From Ampelomyces quisqualis (Eukaryota; Ascomycota; Dothideomycetes; Pleosporales; Phaeosphaeriaceae), in NCBI GenBank assembly GCA_018398575.1, contig JAGTXZ010000021.1, positions 806,001 to 870,000 of the forward strand: a stretch of 64,000 nt of DNA, in the 5' to 3' direction. This document shows, piece after piece, positions 23,797-37,340 of this stretch (positions are counted from its first letter, which is position 1; the number at the start of each line of letters is the position of its first letter). The position numbers were made by a program, and so were the translations under genes. Under the pieces are notes generated by a model that was not told where the DNA came from, made no database searches, and saw only the letters and a list, made by a program, of their open reading frames with translations.

Positions 23797-26200
23797 AGTA
23801 GCAGGTGGAAGAGGGGTCGTAACTGTCGTAAGTCGTGAAGAACGCAGAGCTAAAACGCAGAAGGAAAGGAAGACACTGTCCAAGCGGACGGAGTGGGTCA
23901 ACGAAGGGGGGATTCAGTGCGAGCCACGATTCACGGCCAAGATGCTGCTCAAGGGCGCCATCAGGTCGTGGAGAGCGGTGGAGCGGGAGTCGCGTGAACA
24001 TATAAAAAGGTACCCCGAGTAATGATGACCTGCGCCGTAACGGTGAAAAGGGTCCTAGCTCGAGTGCGCTACATGGCCACGGGCCACGGCAGCAACGGCT
24101 CTTCGCCCAACAGGGATTGGTGAAGCCGCCAACGAGATGGCACCCCCTTCCCGCAGGCATGTCAAGCTGGCTCCAAGACTGTGTTTGAGGGATCATTGAC
24201 AAGCGAGTGGAGAGAAGTAGCGCAGCCCGAGGCTGATGTGGGTTGGCGTGCCGGGCCCCTGCATGGTTGACCAGTTAGCTTGCACGTTGTTGACGCTAGG
24301 AATGACACGCATCAGGACTAGTCTGGTATAGCGGCACGTGCAGTAGGCGAGACGCGAGCATGCGAGCACACCAGGCGCAAGCCACCAGGCTCCTCCGGTC
24401 GAGAGCCCAGGTTTGCGAGCTGTGTCAGTCGCCAACAAAACAGGGACACGGAACGGCACTGCTAGGAGGAGGTAGGGTGCTAATCACGTGGCTAGGCACT
24501 GTCACCTGTGCCCTGGTGGTGGTCCTTGTTCAAACAGCCCAATTCGAAGCGTTTTACTTCGTGCTCCGTAAAGTTGATGACACCAGGTCCACTGCGCCGC
24601 GGGGCGGCATACTGGCCCGTGTGTCCAGGCCGCTCCCTGGACGCCTGAGCCTAGGACCTCGTATGCGGTAACCGGTGAAATAGTCTTGATTCTTGAAAGG
24701 GGTCCGGCTGCAAGCACACAGCCACCTGCAGCTGACCGGCGGGAGCGCTGAAATCTGCAGGTATGCGTCAACATCAAGTGTGTGTCAAAAGGACGGATGT
24801 GAGGAGTAGAATTGCGAGGAGAGCGGAATGACACCGTGGTGCCGCGGCCCGCCGCAACTACTTACACAGTACAATGCACAAGACTCAAGAGTCAAGACGA
24901 ACCTAGGTGCCATCCTTGCCTGTCCATTCTCAGGACCACTCCGTATGAGTCCTGAGCTTGGCGGTGACTGCCACGAAATCTAGATCGGTGCAGCAGGATG
25001 TCGAGGCCAGTCGATACATGTACCCCAACTTCCAGCCTATGTAACAGTATGTACTGTGTGCAACAGGGCGAGGCGAGCGTACCGCTCAGGCGTGTTCGCA
25101 CGGAAAACTGATTATAGTGCTGACAACGGGGGCCCAAATCCCAAGCATCGGGATCGATGACATCGAGCTCCTGCAATATTACATTGCGCCTTACGAATGT
25201 GGAATGGCGATCCTCACGAGTCCCTATTAATGTGCATTTTATCTACTCCGTACTCCGTAGTGGCGCAACAGTTTCATGCTTGAGCATAATCTCGATCGCA
25301 CCACGACGAAGTTCGATACCTACGGAGTACTCGTTGGAGGGGTAGGAGCACAACAGCAATCCACGCTTGGATACGGCTAGATCACCAAGTCCGGGGCCAC
25401 GCAACGCTGGTGATACATTAGTACGCGAGCCAAGCGCTTGCAGCAGGATCGCCGAATGTCGAGGCTCGAGTTCGGAGCCGTCTCCTACCCTAAACTGCCC
25501 ACTTGCCTTTGCACTGAGTGTCACGTGAGCGTTCGGCACCGATGTATATGAAGCAGAAAGGTAGCAATCGAGCTACAAGAACAATGCTACGAAGGGAAGA
25601 AAGTCGAAGCTATCTCAGACCTGTTGCTACGGAAGAATGGTTACCCAGAAAGTATATTGTGATGGTCACGTGCCGAATGCTGATCGACTGGAAATACATC
25701 CGCCACAAGCACGGAGTAACTGCGCAGAGTTTAGACTGCAGCCCAGGTAAGAGCACCGCATTCCACAATGGCATCGCTTGTCCATTTCAAATTTACGCCT
25801 CTTCTCAACACGGTCTTTGAATCCAATCACAGGTGCCGGCTTTGGGTCACTCCATTCTCCACCAATCAATGGATGGACCAAGCCTTCATACGAGAGTGAT
25901 CTAACGTCCCGCACTTACACTGCAGAGCAGGAATAGTAAAAAGCTGAGGTTTGGGCTGCCTTTATTATTGCACTTGCAGCGCGCTAAGCTTGCACAGTGC
26001 GACCCTTCACCTGTACATACTAATGTTTGCTTATGTCTAGGGGCTTAGATGCAAGAACACCATGCATTTGAACATGAAGCAGCATAAGAGTGACCAAGTA
26101 CGGAGGTAATATGTAAGGAATCGTGGGACCGCGAAAGCCCCCGAGTGCAACATCAGCTTGAAGTGTGAATGCGATACGAAGTAGGTGAAACGAGTTCTTC
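23797..26200. other. intergenic approach to the AT-rich element
   Basis: 2.4 kb with no recognised gene. It holds three TACGGAGTA-type 9-mers, two of them overlapping (25244-25259) and one at 25321-25329. Scattered short ORFs lack domain features. Confidence 0.5.
25244..25259. repeat. overlapping double TACTCCGTA 9-mer
   Basis: Two copies of TACTCCGTA share a TA. A third copy, in the opposite orientation, lies 62 nt further on (25321-25329). This is the densest cluster of the dispersed 9-mer in the window. Confidence 0.9.
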
Positions 26201-26238
26201 CACTGCGGTACAAACGCGGTGTTAAATACCCCGCGTGG
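26201..26238 (+). repeat. left terminal inverted repeat of the large element
   Basis: Begins CACTGCGGTACAAACGCGG and continues GTGTTAAATACCC. It matches the reverse complement of 38626-38663 at 34 of 38 positions, with a 24/25 core. Confidence 0.9.
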
Positions 26239-26327
26239 AATCGTGTAAAAAAACCCCGCAGAATTCCCCCTAGAAACACTGCAAAGTCGTCTATATTTAT
26301 ACAGTCTATGTAAATATACCTGCTAAA

Positions 26328-26451
26328 CAGGTATATTTACGCGGAGAGCAGGTATATTTACACAGCGAGCAGGTATATTTACACGATAAGCAGGTATATT
26401 TACACAATAAGCAGGTATATTTACACAATAAGCAGGCATATTTACACAGTA
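26328..26451. repeat. 21-bp subterminal tandem repeat, about 6 copies
   Basis: Consecutive copies of CAGGTATATTTACACAATAAG with changes mostly at units' 3' ends. A single inverted partial copy (TAAATATACCTG) precedes the array at about 26310. It lies about 90 bp inside the left TIR, where CACTA-type elements usually carry transposase-binding repeats. Confidence 0.9.
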
Positions 26452-29400
26452 GCAATGTAACGTTAGAATTTAGTTTATAATTAGAGCAATTTGTATCCTA
26501 TCTTTTAGAATAACCTAGCTTGTTAACTAAGAATAGCAATTTTAAAGTTGTTTTCTAAGTTGTATTAAAGTAGAACACTTAAGCTACTCTAACAAGATCT
26601 ACAATGCAGTCTACTAACACCTATATTATGTTATTATTTTCTTTATCTACTATTTAAGGACGTAGCGTTAATTTACTAGCTAGTTTTACCCTTTAATATC
26701 TTGCAATTCTAGCCTAGCTTAACATATTAGCTAGATTCTAGAAAAGTGTTACAATAGTGCTAAAGGACAAGAGCGCTATTGTCTGTTCTAAGTTAGCGTA
26801 GAACATTACAAAAGCGTTACTTTGCAACATAAGGTTCTGCAAACGCGCAGAAAATATACTAACCCTTACTCTAGTTAGTAGTATAAGATTCTTGTACATA
26901 ACAAGGTTGTAGAGCGCTGTCCTTATATACTAGCAGGCTAGAGAGTTATCTGTCTATCTTAGTTTACGTTGCTATTTAGAATCTATTCTTGCGTTTGTGT
27001 AACATATAAGGCAGTGTACTATAGGCGTTAGATCTTTTTTAGTTACTGTTGTTAAACTATTTCCTTTAGAGGTTGTGTTACTCTATTAAGCATGCGTTCT
27101 TTGCTCCTAGATTATAGTGCTAATTTCTGCGCTTTAATACTTATATAGCGTTAATATAGCAAACATCTTTATTGTTTGTAAAAACTACTCTAGCAACTAT
27201 TGTGCATAACTAGCTAGAGAGCTAAAGTTCTAAATATTCTAGCCTAGGTAGAGCAGGTAATAGAATTGTACAGTACATAATAGAAGCAGGTCTAGATTGC
27301 CTCTATAATACAGACTCTTATATTTGTGCAAGAATAACTGTGCGTACGTATTAACCTCTACAATTTCTGCGCTTGTAAAGTCCTGTTAGCTAGTGTAGTA
27401 GAGTAGCTAACAGTACTGTAAGAAGTTTACTGCATACTACTTTAGCAGAAAGTAAGCTATAGCAGGGGCGCTATATGTTAGGAAGAATAATTGCTATTTG
27501 TGTGTAGTTTAATTAGCAAAGCTGCCTGTTACCCTTAGAGCAGTTTCTACGTAGGTAGGTACTGTTACACGCAACGCTACTATACTGCAGTTAATAAGTA
27601 CCTAATTAGTGTTTAGTATTACCTATAGATATTTCTCTGCATTCTAGCCCTTAGTTTAATACTTTGTGCCTTTCTAAAGGTAAAACATAGATTTTAGTAT
27701 ATTGTAGTTTATAGAGTGCATAGTGTTAATAGAGAAACTCCTTAGGAAATAGAGGGTTAGAATATTAACTAGGATAGACTAACAGTTAATACCTAGGTCT
27801 CTCTTAAGTACCTTAAAGCTCCTCTTAGTCTTGTCTGTTTGCTAGTGCTGCTTAATTTGTTAAATCTGTTCTTGTATATCTACGTTAATAGTAGCAGCTA
27901 TGTTATCTGTATATAGGTAGAAGTACTTGCTACCCTTACCTATTGTTTTACTAAACGTACACATACAACAGCTTTGTTTTGCCTTTCTAAAATGTTTTAT
28001 ACCTATAACATTTGCAATTGCTAGTCTGTCTCTAGTAACTAAGATTAGGTAGGCTTTAAGCGTAAAATCTATGTTTATTGCCCTATTGTAAGCATAAACC
28101 CTCTAACGCAACTTATATAGCTCTGTAATTAACAGGTTAAGCTATATATTAGCATAGTCTTTGTTAAATCCTTTAGGTATAATATAAGTAGTTAACGCGT
28201 TTAATGCGTTATCTCTTACTAATAGATGTAAGTTAAGAACGTATATTATAACAGGCGTAACGCTTTAGCGTTTCTTTAGGTTCTTAACTGTGCTAACAGC
28301 GTTAAGCGTAAGACGCATAGCCAATTTACAATAATCTTAGAAATATTTATATTCCTAGCATTCTTAAAACTAGCTTCTATTAAATATATTAGTGCAAGCT
28401 TTTGTGTTAGGCTAGGATAGATTAAATGTTGCTTAGTATGCTAATAGCTGCACTAAGCGTGTAGTATAGCTATATTAAAGTTAAAGTTGTAGAATAAGTA
28501 GTAGGTATTTAAAAGTGTACCTTAGTTGCCTGTTGTTGTTGTATTGCTGCTAGTTACAAACTAGGCACACTAACGCAGCAAGCAGTCTGCTTGTGTACGC
28601 TACATATCTATCTATACAGTAGTGCATAGAAATAGGTTAAATAAGGTTACTAACTAACTTGCTAAGTATTCTATAACCTGTTTGTGTAGGATTACTAATA
28701 TCTATATTATAATACGTCTTAAGTACTGCACAAATTCTTCTTATCTTCTCTCTTAGTGTACTATAGAAGGTATTAAATATATCTAGATCTTCTATATATA
28801 TATTGTCTTTGTCCCTAGTTAAAGTAGTAGGTATTTCTTTTATCTAATTATATATACCTAGATAGTCTTCTTTATCTACGTTTTTATTAACACTATTCTA
28901 ATCTAAGGAGCTAAAACTTAGTGTAGGCTCTAGGACAATTACTCTATTGTCTTAGGTTTGTGCATCTTTATTTAATATTAAAACATCTAACAATCTATTA
29001 GTGTTAAAAGAGATGCTATAGCAATAGCAGGCTGTTTTATAGCGCTTTTTTTGTTTAGTTATAATAAAGTAAGCAGCGCCTCTGTGCAATAGTAACTAGC
29101 ATTTACACTACACTCTTTGTAAGCTGTGTATTAACATAGTAGAAACGTTTAGATAGTAGACATACTAGTTATCTAACTACGTGTGTTAATTGTGTGTGTA
29201 AGAGAGCAGTAAGCGCCTGTAGTAAAGTAAGAGATGTATTAAGCAGAGACACGCAAGTCCCTTACTACAAGAGTAGTAACCTTTATAATAGCTAGCTTTC
29301 TTGTAATGCACAGAACTATAGTTTTGTGTTAATTAAGTCTGCGTGCAGCCTTAGGCTATACGTAGTACTAGTTAACTAACTAATTTAGAATTAGATGCTA

Positions 29401-30759
29401 GTAGAACTACTACAAACTAGTATTATAGAATTAACTCTAAAGTTAAACGTATTTTCTTAGGCATTAGCTTATATTTTGTGTAGTAGCAGCTTATAAGCTC
29501 TTAATACTAAACTGCAACAAACAGTTAGTTTATTTTAGTTAAAGATACTTATAAATTCTTTAACTACCTCTTCTAAACGTTTACTGTTGCTATATATCTA
29601 CTAACTATGTAATATTCTTACTATACCTCCTGCTACACCTGCACCTCTAATCTAACCAAAACCTACACGTACTATCCTAGGGTATAAATGCGAGCAGACT
29701 AGCAATAACTATCCTAACAACACACTTTTGTTCTTAGACCTAGCTATTGTGTTGTCTTATATAGCACAGATTCTCTAACATTTGCCTTTAGATTATTACT
29801 GTTCTTAGAAGCTATTTTTGTTTTAAGTAGTTAGAGCAGTAGGTCTCTTGCAGAAAGATATAACAATTTATTGCTAGAGAATTGCACAGGGTATAGCTAG
29901 TTGCGCTAGTGCAGATTATATCAAGTGTAATACTATACTCTAATCTCTTATCCTCTTCTTATTAGGCAGAATCTACGCTGTACAGTACCTAAACTATAAC
30001 ACTTATAATTAGATTGCTTAGATAATTTAGCTTAATACAAGTGTAACTTAGATTAAAGATAACTAAAAAAGAGATATAGCTTTACAAATAACACATGCGT
30101 TACAGCAGCAGAATATAGGTATACATTACTTGTGCAGTCTAGAAGCTATGTATTCTACAGTGTTTAATACGTATTTCTTAATGTTGTTTGCTTAGCAGTG
30201 CTGTAATAATCTTAGGACAGAGATAGTTCTATTAGAGGCTTATAGCTTTTTATAGCACAACATTTTAAAGCTACAGACAAACTTTTTTGCACAAAAGAAA
30301 GAGGCTCGCGAGGTAAAAGATTTGTACAGAGATCCTACTAAAGGCCTTATTTGTAAAGTAGATAAAGGAGGGCTATAATTTAATAGATGTGTACAATTAG
30401 CTAGTTTGTGTAGATCTAACACGTTAATAGGTTAACTTAGTTGTATTGCAATTGCTATAACTGCAGATATACGCTCTCTTCTATTAGCTAAATTGCAATA
30501 GTTATAACTTATTGTAATTTCTTGTAATGTATAACGTTATACTAGTTACTGCGCAGCTGCAAATATACGCTTACTCTTACTGTAGTAAGGTAAGGCACTA
30601 GCTATCTTAAGCTACCTGCTTAGTTTCTCTATCTTTTTAACACTAACGCCTACCTTAACGCTAGCTTTGCTACGTATCTCTATCCCTTCTATAAGTCTGT
30701 TCTAATTACTATAGGACTTAGCTGTTACTGCTATCTTAACACTAAAGTTTGCTATATCT

Positions 30760-31110
30760 ACTAAGTCTTTTCTGCCTGTTGTTAGGCTACACTAACTATA
30801 ATAGAGTTTAATAGAGGCGTACTGCTACAGCAACTTAGCTACATCTGCTAAGTCTTTTCTGCCTGTTGTTAGGCTATACTAACTACTGTAGAGTTTAATA
30901 GAAGCGTCCTTCTAAGTACATTAGCTATATCTGCTAAGTCTTTCTTTCTTGTTGTTAGACTATGCTAACTACTTGATATTTTAGCTAGGGCGTACTGCCG
31001 CAGCACAAGCGGGTTACTTAGCTACATCTGCTAAGTCTTTCTTTCCTGCTGTTAGACTATGCTAACTACTTAATATTTTGACTAGAGCGTACTGCTGCAG
31101 CACAAGTAGG
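30760..31110. repeat. four diverged 80-97-bp tandem units
   Basis: Units share TCTGCTAAGTCTTT, GTTGTTAG[GA]CTA and TACTAACTA, and start near 30763, 30843, 30928 and 31025. They lie directly upstream of the 27-bp array, inside the AT-rich element. Not obviously coding. Confidence 0.75.
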
Positions 31111-31205
31111 TTACTAAAGCTGCGCAGCAAAAGCAAGTTACTAAAGCTGCGCAGCAAAAGCAAGTTACTAAAGCTACGCAGCAAAAGCAAGTTACTAAAG
31201 CACCC
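31111..31205. repeat. 27-bp tandem repeat, 3.4 copies
   Basis: Unit TTACTAAAGCTGCGCAGCAA + AAGCAAG repeats at 31111, 31138 and 31165, with one G-to-A change in the third copy and a partial fourth. Near-identity means the array is younger than, or was spared by, the decay around it. Confidence 0.85.
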
Positions 31206-34200
31206 TCTATAGCATAGTAGATTACTAAAGCCTAGTAACGCCTAGCTAAACATTTATGCAGTCTTCTAGATATCTAAACGCTCTATATAACAACAAAGAG
31301 TAACTTACTGTCTTAGTACGCAGGTATTAATCTATCTAACCTAAGTAGTTTAACTAGCTGCCTCTATAGTTGCTTTAAATTGTCTTGCGCTTTAGCTTCT
31401 ACCTAGTCTTTATTAGGGTGTTTGTACTAAGCCTAGAGCTTGCTAGACACAACCTTATACTATTATTGCTTAGGCTTTAGCCTATTAGGTGCTTGCGCCT
31501 AATTGCAACAACTGCTGCCTTAACTTAGCGCGTCTATGTTAAACTAAATATATAATTTGCACCTCTGCGTGCTAGTGTAGTAGAAAGTATAAGGTTTAAG
31601 TTAATCTCTACTTAATCTTTTAGGTACTGTGTTTATTATTAGTAATTGTGTATAAAGATACAGCGCTAAAAAACACATTTCTTATACTTAATCTTGTGTG
31701 CGTGTTTCTTTGCTAGCAGAGTTTAGTGTAATGTTGCAAGGGCACTTGCAATACTTATTACTATTGTTATTAACAGTAATAGTTGTAGTTGCTAGTAGCT
31801 GCAGAATAGACTTGTAGTTTTTAGTTATAAGTAGGCCTGCCTTATACCAGTTAACCCCTATCTTACAAAGCTCTATTGTGTTATTTTAGTTCTAATCCTA
31901 AGGCTTTGCCTTGTAATAAGCTGCCTGCAGGTAGGCACGTTCTACACAACGTGTGTATTCTTTTAATAGGTTTTCTTCTAAGCAGTGCAGTGCAATAGAA
32001 TTAGTGCTGTTAGAAGTTAACAACTTTGTTGTAGACGCTATCTTGTTTAGTTTACTAACGTAGCTGTTCTAGTTGTTAGTAATAGGTATAAGCAAGGCTA
32101 GGGCTTATACCTAGCTTAAGAGATTTGTAGTTAATAACTAGTGTTACTGTTGGCTTAAGTTCTTGTTAGGCTCTGTTACTTTTTATGTAGTATACTTAAG
32201 GGCTAGCCTATCTATTGTTAGAGCTTTACTTTTATAAAACTATAACTCTACGCAACAGCTTGCAATTACTACATGCCTGCAGTTAGGCACTATGTAGCTA
32301 CTGTTGCGTTAATCTAGTTGTTAATCTGCCTATGCAGAAAGGCGGCTAGTGCAGAGATTAGGGCATGCTTAATAGCAATAGACGTAAACGCAGGCTTTGT
32401 CTAGTTAGTCTTAGCAAATTGTTAGTATTATAGTGTCTAAGTTGCTTCTGCAAGGAAGAATATATCTAGGGTGTGCCTATTGGCAGCGCTACCTTAAGCA
32501 GCGCGTTAAGAGGCTTTCTAAGCGTTAAGAGTAGTTATAGGAGGTAGCGTTAGCAACGCGCTTGCGCTAAGGCGTTAGTGTTTTCTCTAAAATACGCGCC
32601 AAAACACCTTAGCCTATTGCCTATATCTCTGCAAAGGTGCAGCAGATTGTTATTGCGCCTGAGACTACTATAGTCTTAACCTTACTTCTATTATTAGCTT
32701 ACAGTATCTAGGCTCTAATTCCTAGTCTGCAAATGTAGAAACTTGCGCCTTTACAGCACTAGCCTAACTGCAACACTTTTTAGCACAGCACGCTAGCTAT
32801 TACTCTACTACAATAGCGCGTAACAGCGTTAAGACTAAACCCTATATATACAAGTTACTATGTTAGAGAGTAGTACAATAAGCATTGCAAGTTCTAATGC
32901 AGTAAAGCCTATATCTATATAACAGAACTTAATACAACTATAACGTATCTAGATTACGCCTAGACAATTATTAAAGGCAATAGATTAGAGTGCTAAGAAT
33001 AGTTATAGCAATTATTTAGAGTAGATAAGGACAAGACAATGTTACTTAGACAATGTTAAACAGTATAGGATTAGCAGTAATAGACAGAGTTACATTTATA
33101 GACTACCTCTGTAGCAAGGATATGCTTTGCTGTAGATAACTAAGGCCTAATTGTATCTTAAATACTCTAGCAGCAAAAGATTTGTTCTTCTTTAAAGCTG
33201 CTTCTAATTCTACTTGTTTGAAGTTAATATAAGCTTGCAGAAGTTCTATCTTCTCTTTAGTAACCTTAAGGCAGGCTATCTAGTTATTACTCTTGCTATT
33301 AATTAGAACTTTTAAGATAGTGTATATGTCTAGCGTGTTACTATCTTGTAAGCTAATCTATTGCATATTTAGCAGATAAAACAGAGTTTAAGAGTGTGTT
33401 TAAATTAATTACTTACTAAGGCTAGCTAATTAGTTAGCTAGATAGCATGTCCTCTAAAGTACTAGGCAACGTCTGCAACACTGCAACGTTGTTGTTAGCA
33501 GAAACTCCTTATTAGAAATAGTAATATAGACAATGCAGTGTGTTAGAAGAGTGTATAGTTACTATTGTAACACACTTATATACTAATAGTTAACAGAGGT
33601 AGTACTAATAATAGAGTTAAGGTTAATAACTAGCAATATAAATGTCTTTTGCTGCAAGCGTTTAGAGTACTTATCTACTAGGATTTAGCTATGTTTAATC
33701 TCTAGAATATCTACGTACCTGTACAGACACTAAAGGCTATAGTTTGTTGCAATATAGAGAAGGCATACCTTCTATAAGGCAGAGGGGCAACTAAAGAGAA
33801 CTATAAATAAGCTAACAACTAGACAGTAGCTACAATTAAGCCTAGTTAGCCCTATAAGTCTACGTCTAAACTGTCTTCTACAAGGTTTAAACTAATAAAA
33901 CTAATATCTGCTTCTAGACTAGAATAACGCCTATCTACTAATAGGCAATAAATAACAACTTAGATATGTATGTCTAAAGATTTAGCAGCAGCGCCCTGTG
34001 TAGAGTCTGCTATTAAACCTAAAACCTGCAATTACATAGTAACAAGCAATAGAAGATAATAATAAAATAATGTAATTAGAAACTATAAAGAACTTGTAAC
34101 TTATACCTCTATTATTTAAACCTCCTTAATTTAAGCATAGTACCTAAAAGATTACAGAACCACGTAGTTCTTAACAACGTCTAAAATTAGAGGATTTTAA

Positions 34201-37065
34201 ATTACTAGCAGCATACGTAGCTGCCTATATAAGGATTTTGATACCTCTAAACATATACAGGAGTTTTATAAGCAAAAATAGAGAAAGAGCATAGAAGAGA
34301 TTAATTTGCATAGCGTGTGACATCTAATAGCAACATAGGGAAAGCTGTAAATTTAATAAAATTACTACACTAGACTATACTGCAATAAGAGACTACGTAG
34401 CACGTAGGTAGCTATAGGCAGCTTAGTATTTTAATAGAGCCTAGCTAATTAAGTAGGCGTTAAGAACTACCTAGTGTAACTAAAAAAAAGCAGCAGCTTA
34501 GGCAGAGAAAGGTAAGTATAAACAGTCTATATACGTAGAAATATATTCTAAAACTAATAGCCTATAAGAAGGCTAAACACGCTACTGCAAGGTTTGTAGA
34601 CTCTAATAACAACAAGGTATAATTATTACTGCTAAACAACTGTTGCCCTTAAGCATTAAGACTAGGAAAATTACTGTATTGCGTAGGAGGTTGCTAGAGG
34701 ATGCTATCTATACTAGAGTTCTCTACTAAGCATATTAAAGTATGCGTTAATTGTACAGAAACCCTACGTAGCCCTTGTAAACATATAGCAGACAACTTAG
34801 ACAATACAAGGCAAGTTAACTATTAGTTTTAGGCATCTTAAACTTTAGATAGAAACTATTAATTATCTAGTTAAAGTTAACACTTTACTTAACTAACTAT
34901 TCTGCGCTACTAGCAACATTAACATGCTATAATGTTAAATAGTATTATAACATACTTAGATGTTAGAGAATATCTAAGCAGACAAAGTATATATAGCGTA
35001 CCTAGGCAAAATAAGAAAAGACTGTTAAAGAACAAACTGCCTTTTGCGCTAAATGCACAAAGACCTGCAGCTTTTACACTACTAACCTATAAAGAGGCAG
35101 TTAACAAGGAACTTACTAAGGCAGAGAAACTACTACAGCTTCTTACAAATAAAGAGATCTTAGACCTACAACAACGCAAGGTTACTTAATTGTTACTATC
35201 TTAACAACATAGCAAGCCTAGTCCTGCGTTATAAGAAAAGGACGTTACACTAGACAAGAGTATACTATACAATCTTACGCTAAATATCTGCTGTTGCATT
35301 CTTTAGATATGCAAGTCTTAGAACGTAAGGCACGTAACAGATGTATTTTCTACAAAGATATAGCTAAAACAAGGCATATTATAGAATCTTAATGTGCTTT
35401 AACTCTTCCTTACTATAGCTAAACAGTACTTAGAGGCAAAGTGTTGTTAGAGTATATGCAACAAATTTGCTAAGCTTAATAAAGTAAGAAGAGAAAGGCT
35501 GCACTTAAAGACTTAATAGACTATTAGAGACGCAAAAGCAACATACTCTTAGGTAAAAGAGTAATATAGATCTCTACCCTCTAAAGATTATAAGCTTAGC
35601 ACTAGACACAGTTAAGAGAATATACTCTGCCTAAGCTAACAAAGCTGTATCTTATTAAGAAAGGCTGCAGCGCTATTAGGCAAAGCAAGTACTAACAGGA
35701 TGCAACTAGAAGAAGCATCTAATAGAGGAAACAATGTTATAAGCTTGCACAGTTAAAGTTAACACTCTAATAAGAGAAAGAGCAAAGCCTACGCAATAAC
35801 TATTTCTTCTAGCTCTTTTAGCTTAGACAAGGATAACTCTAACAAGTAAGATAGACTAGCATAGTAGTATAGTAGTAGTAATGTACATTCTACGTAGCAG
35901 TTGCATACAGAATTCTTGTCTAAACAATTTAACAAAAAGCAAACTAAGAAGGTGCCTACGTGCGTACGCTACCTGCTCTACTATATAATCTATATATCTT
36001 GCCTTACTCCTTCTATCTATTATTCTCCTTACACTAGAGCAGACAACAAAGGCTGCAATTATAAGCTTGCAAGGAGTGCGCTCTTCTAGCAAGCTTCTAA
36101 TTATATATCCTATCTACTAGCCTACTTACCTAACAACATATTAAGAAAAAGATCTTTAAACAGCAGCAAGAACCTTAACGCAAGTAAACAATTCTCTGCT
36201 TATTAGAACTTGCTACTTTTTTCTTAGTAGCACTGTCCTTGCACAAGAAACTAACTAAAGGCACTTTAAGACAATAACTTAAACAGCAGTAAGACATTTA
36301 AAGCTAGTAAACAACTCTTATATAATAATCTTTAACTCTAACTTAAGCATCTAGCCTTCTAGGAATCTAACAGCAAACTGTGCAGTATATTTAAAACTTG
36401 CCTTAAGCGTTACGCCTACCTTAATAAGAGCATTAAGGATCTTATTAACACTGCTAAAGCTGCAAAGCAACTCTTAAATGTAACAGTAACACGTTTAGCA
36501 GTACTAGGTTAGCAAAGAGTTAGCAAGACAACTCTAATAAATACGCTGTTTAATTGCTACCTTCTAGCTATACCTAGAGCGCTAAGGCAATATAGCTTGT
36601 ACTGCTTTTGTAACTATTATTAGGTAAAGAGGCAATGCTATACACAATACTAAGACTAGTAATATTATTATCTACTTTAATAATAAGGCAGGTATAATAA
36701 TCTGCATCTAAGGACAAGCTAACAACTAGTAGGAGAATTGCAATACCTTAGAGAATAGAGATAACGCTCTTAACTAAAGAAACTTTATAAAAATAGCTTA
36801 AACAGCAATGCAGCGCCTTAATTACAAGGTTTCTTACTCTTTTAACGCTCTGCCTACTACAATATATAAACTACTTCTTGTACTACTATTAATGTTCTTC
36901 TATTAACTATAACTGCTTTCCTTTAGTTTGTTTATCTACGCTAGGATCTAATAACTTATAAGAAACAAGATAGTTTTCTATTTACAAAGGAGAACAATAA
37001 GTTACTGCAAGTTTAATTAATATTAGGATAACATGTACAACAACAATTGCTGTTGTTAAGTGCAA

Positions 37066-37340
37066 AGGATTAAAGAAAGTTCTTACGTAGGCAAGCAATT
37101 TCTATTTTACCTAGTGCCTGCCTACTATATACTTTTCTTTAACCTTTTGTACAACTACTTTTCTCTACCTGCTGTATACTTTTCTTTAACCTCTTGCACA
37201 ACTGCTTTTATCTAGATTATGCCTTTGTAAAGTGTAAAGGATTAAAGAAAGTTCTTACGTAGGCTAGTAATTTCTATCTTAACTAGTGCCTGCCTGCTAC
37301 ATACTTTTCTTTAACCTCTTATACAACTGCTTTTATCTAG
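37066..37340. repeat. about 160-bp direct repeats in the element
   Basis: AAAGGATTAAAGAAAGTTCT (37067 and again 37226, degenerate at about 37486), and TACTTTTCTTTAACCTCTT with ACAACTGCTTTTATCTAG, recur about 132-160 nt apart. They are duplicated blocks inside the AT-rich element. Confidence 0.7.

Noticed and set aside
26328..26451. CRISPR-like array
   Set aside because: Units are contiguous 21-bp repeats without unique spacers, in a fungal genome.
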